DNA from: JBMNMU01 sp050953505
GTDB taxonomy: Bacteria > Bacillota > Clostridia > Peptostreptococcales > Anaerovoracaceae
DNA length: 64,000 bases
Assembly: GCA_050953505.1 (NCBI GenBank)
Contig: JBMNMU010000001.1
Span: forward strand, 124,001 to 188,000
Direction of reading: 5' to 3'
Positions within the stretch are counted from its first letter, which is position 1. Each line of letters begins with the position of its first letter. The translations under genes and the position numbers were made by a program. Below, piece by piece: positions 61,833-64,000 of this stretch. Under the pieces are notes generated by a model. The model was not told the origin of the DNA. It ran no database searches and was given only the letters and a program-made list of their open reading frames with translations.

Positions 61833-62243
61833 TCACCGCCTGCGGATGCTCCCCGCATCTGCTGCCTCCGTCTCCACAAAAATCCGATTCACCCCACAGG
61901 TGATCCGCCAGGCCGCTTTCCATAATCGTTCCGCACCAAAAGCCGATCCAAACGCCCCTCGTAAATCTTCAAGCGTCTCAAAGCCCTCATCGGCCAGCTC
62001 CTCCGGCCGGATCTGCCCGGGTTCATGCACCACCGTCAGGTGCAGCACCACCAGATCATTGCCCTCGGGCGTCCACCCGATCCTCTGCCCCAGCCAGTGC
62101 AGCGGTTTATCATCCCGAAAAATCCGGGTCAAAAATCCTTGGTGCGTCCATTCGATCCGGTCACCCTTCTCAACCGGAACCATCATCGTCCTGGCCTCAC
62201 CGTTTCGTAATCGTTCTATGCCATACACCACAATCTTTTCCAT
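61833..62243 (-). CDS. hypothetical phage protein
   Basis: 136 residues from the ATG at 62243 (AAGGAGATTTTG upstream). MEKIVVYGIERLRNGEART, then RIEWTHQGFLTRIFRDDKPL and LHLTVVHEPGQIRPEEL. Not recognised. The in-frame extension to 62327 is coded by a GTCATTGCGAG repeat and is rejected. Confidence 0.65.
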   Translation of the reverse strand: MEKIVVYGIERLRNGEARTMMVPVEKGDRIEWTHQGFLTRIFRDDKPLHWLGQRIGWTPEGNDLVVLHLTVVHEPGQIRPEELADEGFETLEDLRGAFGSAFGAERLWKAAWRITCGVNRIFVETEAADAGSIRRR

Positions 62244-62314
62244 CAAAATCTCCTTTTTTGTCATTGCGAGCCTGCGACGCACTCCCCGAACCGTCAGCGG
62301 AGCGGGGATCAATC

Positions 62315-62503
62315 TCACAAATTCCACTTCTCCTCAAACTCACTCTGCCGATCCATCAACCACTTCCACCGTTCCCTGGCCTCCTGCTCTTCCCGCGTCG
62401 GGCACGGGCTGGACCAGTTGCACTTCGGCTCCAGCGCCTCCAACGATTTCAACCGCACCTCAGCTGCAGCATTCTCCCTTTCAAATTCTTCCTTATTGCA
62501 CAT
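62315..62503 (-). CDS. small hypothetical protein
   Basis: 62 residues, MCNKEEFERENAAAEVRLKS at the start, with GGAGGAAAAC before the ATG. Charged and helical, with WSSPCPTREEQEARERWKW. Unknown. Confidence 0.5.
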   Translation of the reverse strand: MCNKEEFERENAAAEVRLKSLEALEPKCNWSSPCPTREEQEARERWKWLMDRQSEFEEKWNL

Positions 62504-62539
62504 GTTTTCCTCCAATCCTTTCCTTTCAACTTTAAACTT

Positions 62540-62893
62540 TCACCTGCACCCGTGTAGGAGTGTATATTCACCCTTTTCGAGTGTAGTTTCTTTACCCAAA
62601 AAACCTTCACAGACATCATTCACCAAAAGCATCAGAATCACCCCTAAAACCGCCATGGCAAAAAATTCTCGGTATCGCTTAGAAACCTTCAATAAATAAC
62701 ATATATACATATAAAATTGATTAAATAAGCCATTTTGATATGATCCAGGCCTATGTAAATTGCCTCGTCTGTGTAGGAGTGTAGGTTGTGTATATTTTCC
62801 AGGGTTGTGTAGAATATTTTGTTTTGTATTTCCCATCGTCGCACATGACAAAACAAATTTTCTTTCGGTCTCCAGGGCATAAAAAAACTTCAT
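62540..62893 (-). CDS. doubtful ORF in an AT-rich island
   Basis: An ATG at 62893 has a good AAGGAG site and opens 117 codons starting MKFFYALETERKFVLS, ending with a hydrophobic stretch FFAMAVLGVILMLLV. Composition is far more AT-rich than neighbours, and GTGTAGGAGTGTA occurs at 62553-62565 and 62772-62784. It may be a real gene, a decayed one, or a replication or regulatory region. Confidence 0.3.
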   Translation of the reverse strand: MKFFYALETERKFVLSCATMGNTKQNILHNPGKYTQPTLLHRRGNLHRPGSYQNGLFNQFYMYICYLLKVSKRYREFFAMAVLGVILMLLVNDVCEGFLGKETTLEKGEYTLLHGCR

Positions 62894-62910
62894 AATATTC
62901 ACTCCTTCAC

Positions 62911-63000
62911 TTAAAACGGTATCTTTTCCTGTTTTTGAGCATTTTTCTTTCCTTTTTCGATGTTTTCCCGGATCAAATCCACATCCACCAGCTCATTTTC
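62911..63000 (-). other. short coding-like tail ending in IPF
   Basis: A frame without a good start reads ENELVDVDLIRENIEKGKK, then NAQKQEKIPF and stop. The acidic/IPF end resembles the C-terminal tip of single-strand DNA-binding proteins, but the body is missing. Confidence 0.25.
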
Positions 63001-63014
63001 TATCCTTTCAGCTT

Positions 63015-63509
63015 TCAGCTATCAGCTATGCCTAAACCCACACCCATCTTCGCCATCCAATCTGCCAGAACCAGGGTGATCACATGCCCGTCTACATCCA
63101 CCGTCTTCCCATCATGCACCGCCATGTCCGCCCCGATCCAGGCCGTGTCCGGCCAAACATCATAAAACGCATAGTAATACCAGGCGCAGGTCTTCACCGC
63201 AGTGCTCACACGGTCATCCCTTTTAAAAAGAACCCAAATCACCACGCATTGGTCTTTGATAATATTTACAAGGTTTTCATACTTCACGATCTGCCCCCGC
63301 AGCGGCCACAGGATCACCCCGTGCTGGATCCCGGCCTCGGTATATCGCTGGGTGATCACCGCATCCGCGCTCTCCCATGGGATCGAAACCAGCCGTTGAT
63401 CCCATGCCTTCTGAAAAGCACGCTCATCACCGCTCAAAAAGTGCACCCGCCGCCAGCACTCGTGGTTCAACGTATCCTCCAGCACAACCACACCGTTATC
63501 TCCTGCCAT
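63015..63509 (-). CDS. hypothetical phage protein, intact form
   Basis: 164 residues from the ATG at 63509, overlapping the preceding stop (TAATG). MAGDNGVVVLEDTLNHECWRR (first 21 shared with the truncated copy; quoted here as start MAGDNGVV and end NHECWRR), then HFLSGDERAFQKAWDQRLV and WYYYAFYDVWPDTAWIGADM. The last residues (GIADS) are coded by an AGCTGATAG repeat. Function unknown. Confidence 0.65.
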   Translation of the reverse strand: MAGDNGVVVLEDTLNHECWRRVHFLSGDERAFQKAWDQRLVSIPWESADAVITQRYTEAGIQHGVILWPLRGQIVKYENLVNIIKDQCVVIWVLFKRDDRVSTAVKTCAWYYYAFYDVWPDTAWIGADMAVHDGKTVDVDGHVITLVLADWMAKMGVGLGIADS

Positions 63510-63757
63510 TATGCAGCTCCATACATATCTGGCGGATACCAACACCCGCCCACCACCTCGATAACCCGGATGTTCCCCACTTGCTGCGGGCGGGCGATCT
63601 TGCCTTCATCCTCCAGCTTCTCCAGGTGATAAGCAACCATGCTCGTCGTCGTAAGCCCCGTCCCCAGCATCATTTCCCGGTACGTCGGACTGTTCCCATC
63701 GTGCGTCGACTTATAATCCACTATAAACTCAAACAGCTTTTCTCTCATTTCACACAT
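63509..63757 (-). CDS. LexA-like winged-helix DNA-binding protein, copy 2
   Basis: 82 residues, identical to the product of 61290-61538. MCEMREKLFEF start; overlaps the upstream stop (TTATGTGTGA). In this copy the downstream gene is intact, so this is likely the original context. Confidence 0.75.
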   Translation of the reverse strand: MCEMREKLFEFIVDYKSTHDGNSPTYREMMLGTGLTTTSMVAYHLEKLEDEGKIARPQQVGNIRVIEVVGGCWYPPDMYGAA

Positions 63758-63977
63758 AATCCCTCGCTTTTTCTTTTTCCGTTTTCGGTCTCCCGTCTCC
63801 GGTCCTTCTCCAATACCCCCTATCCCGCTTTTCAACCGTCACCCAATCCACCCCCAGCGCCTCAAACACATCCTTTTCTTCGGGCGTCTCCATCGCCTCT
63901 CTAGTCGGGATGGCAAACGGACCTTCCCCGTCAACCAGCCGCCACACCCGGCCTTCATTCACAGTCCGGCAGCTCAT
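63750..63977 (-). CDS. small phage protein, copy 2
   Basis: 75 residues as at 61531-61758, with WVTVEK in place of WVPVEK. The ATG at 63977 follows GGGGGGCGG. Confidence 0.65.
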   Translation of the reverse strand: MSCRTVNEGRVWRLVDGEGPFAIPTREAMETPEEKDVFEALGVDWVTVEKRDRGYWRRTGDGRPKTEKEKARDYV

Positions 63978-64000
63978 CCGCCCGCCCCCCTTTTGCCGGT

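Larger units (their letters stand above)
63447..64000. repeat. duplicated segment, copy 2
   Basis: Copy of 61228-61781 with one mismatch; continues beyond the window. Confidence 0.95.

Noticed and set aside
51434..64000. Integrated prophage of the Firmicute
   Set aside because: No integrase, tRNA or att repeat; genes on both sides of the join are truncated and the repeats belong to a different type of genome.

Overview
The window joins two unrelated genomes. Positions 1 to about 51,433 are AT-rich chromosome of an anaerobic, amino-acid-using Clostridia-type Firmicute. This is inferred from the strong GGAGG-type ribosome sites, a complete rnfCDGEAB operon, a butyrate-type 3-hydroxyacyl-CoA dehydrogenase, an anaerobic sulfatase maturase and SLH/copper-amine-oxidase-N surface proteins. 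Positions about 51,434 to 64,000 are clearly GC-rich, nearly all coded on the minus strand, and hold an HK97-type phage head/packaging module studded with small interspersed repeats of a kind I associate with Chloroflexota (Anaerolineae-like) genomes. Both genes at the join are cut off at the same point (51,425-51,441, on a 6-bp inverted repeat), with no integrase or att site. The simplest reading is a chimeric contig; the two parts should be interpreted separately.

Firmicute part. 1-1.8 kb is a repeat island: a 105-bp-period array of alternating hairpins (second copy at 15.26-15.46 kb), a pyrimidine-rich tract, an IS256-type transposase remnant, a possible structured RNA and a 25-bp tandem repeat. 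1.8-12 kb carries a two-component system, rubredoxin, a GMP synthetase with a vestigial glutaminase domain, threonine aldolase, 3-hydroxybutyryl-CoA dehydrogenase, Hsp20, an aromatic-acid-exporter-like protein and a copper-amine-oxidase-N protein. 12.3-20.1 kb holds a chromate transporter and a probable organosulfate unit: sulfatase, its radical-SAM maturase, a LysR regulator and a DASS transporter. The sulfatase and the transporter share a 25/29-identical upstream element. 20.9-34.7 kb has hisC, an IS21-family element, rnfCDGEAB, lysA, a class II aldolase plus mtnA pair (5'-deoxy/methylthio-pentose salvage) and a LapA-like protein. 34.8-41.9 kb has a branched-chain amino-acid ABC system (livGFHMK), a creatininase-family hydrolase and asparaginase. 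41.9-50.2 kb is bounded by two oppositely oriented copies of a long palindrome and holds a membrane-bound LuxR regulator with an orphan solute-binding protein, then a run of zinc-ribbon proteins ending in a ~1,198-residue protein that joins an N-terminal Cys-rich domain to GLUG, InlB-type and SLH surface modules.

Phage part (genes on minus strand). Reading in the direction of transcription from the right: two near-identical copies of a small-gene segment (554 bp visible, one mismatch), small phage genes, a ribbon-helix-helix operon with a near-consensus promoter and operator, holin-like and coiled-coil membrane proteins, small and large terminase, a portal-MuF fusion, prohead protease, major capsid, and a truncated gene at the join. 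Several of these genes contain interspersed repeats inserted in frame. Four copies of one repeat keep loop sequences while both stems change in compensated pairs, the clearest candidate for an undescribed structured element.
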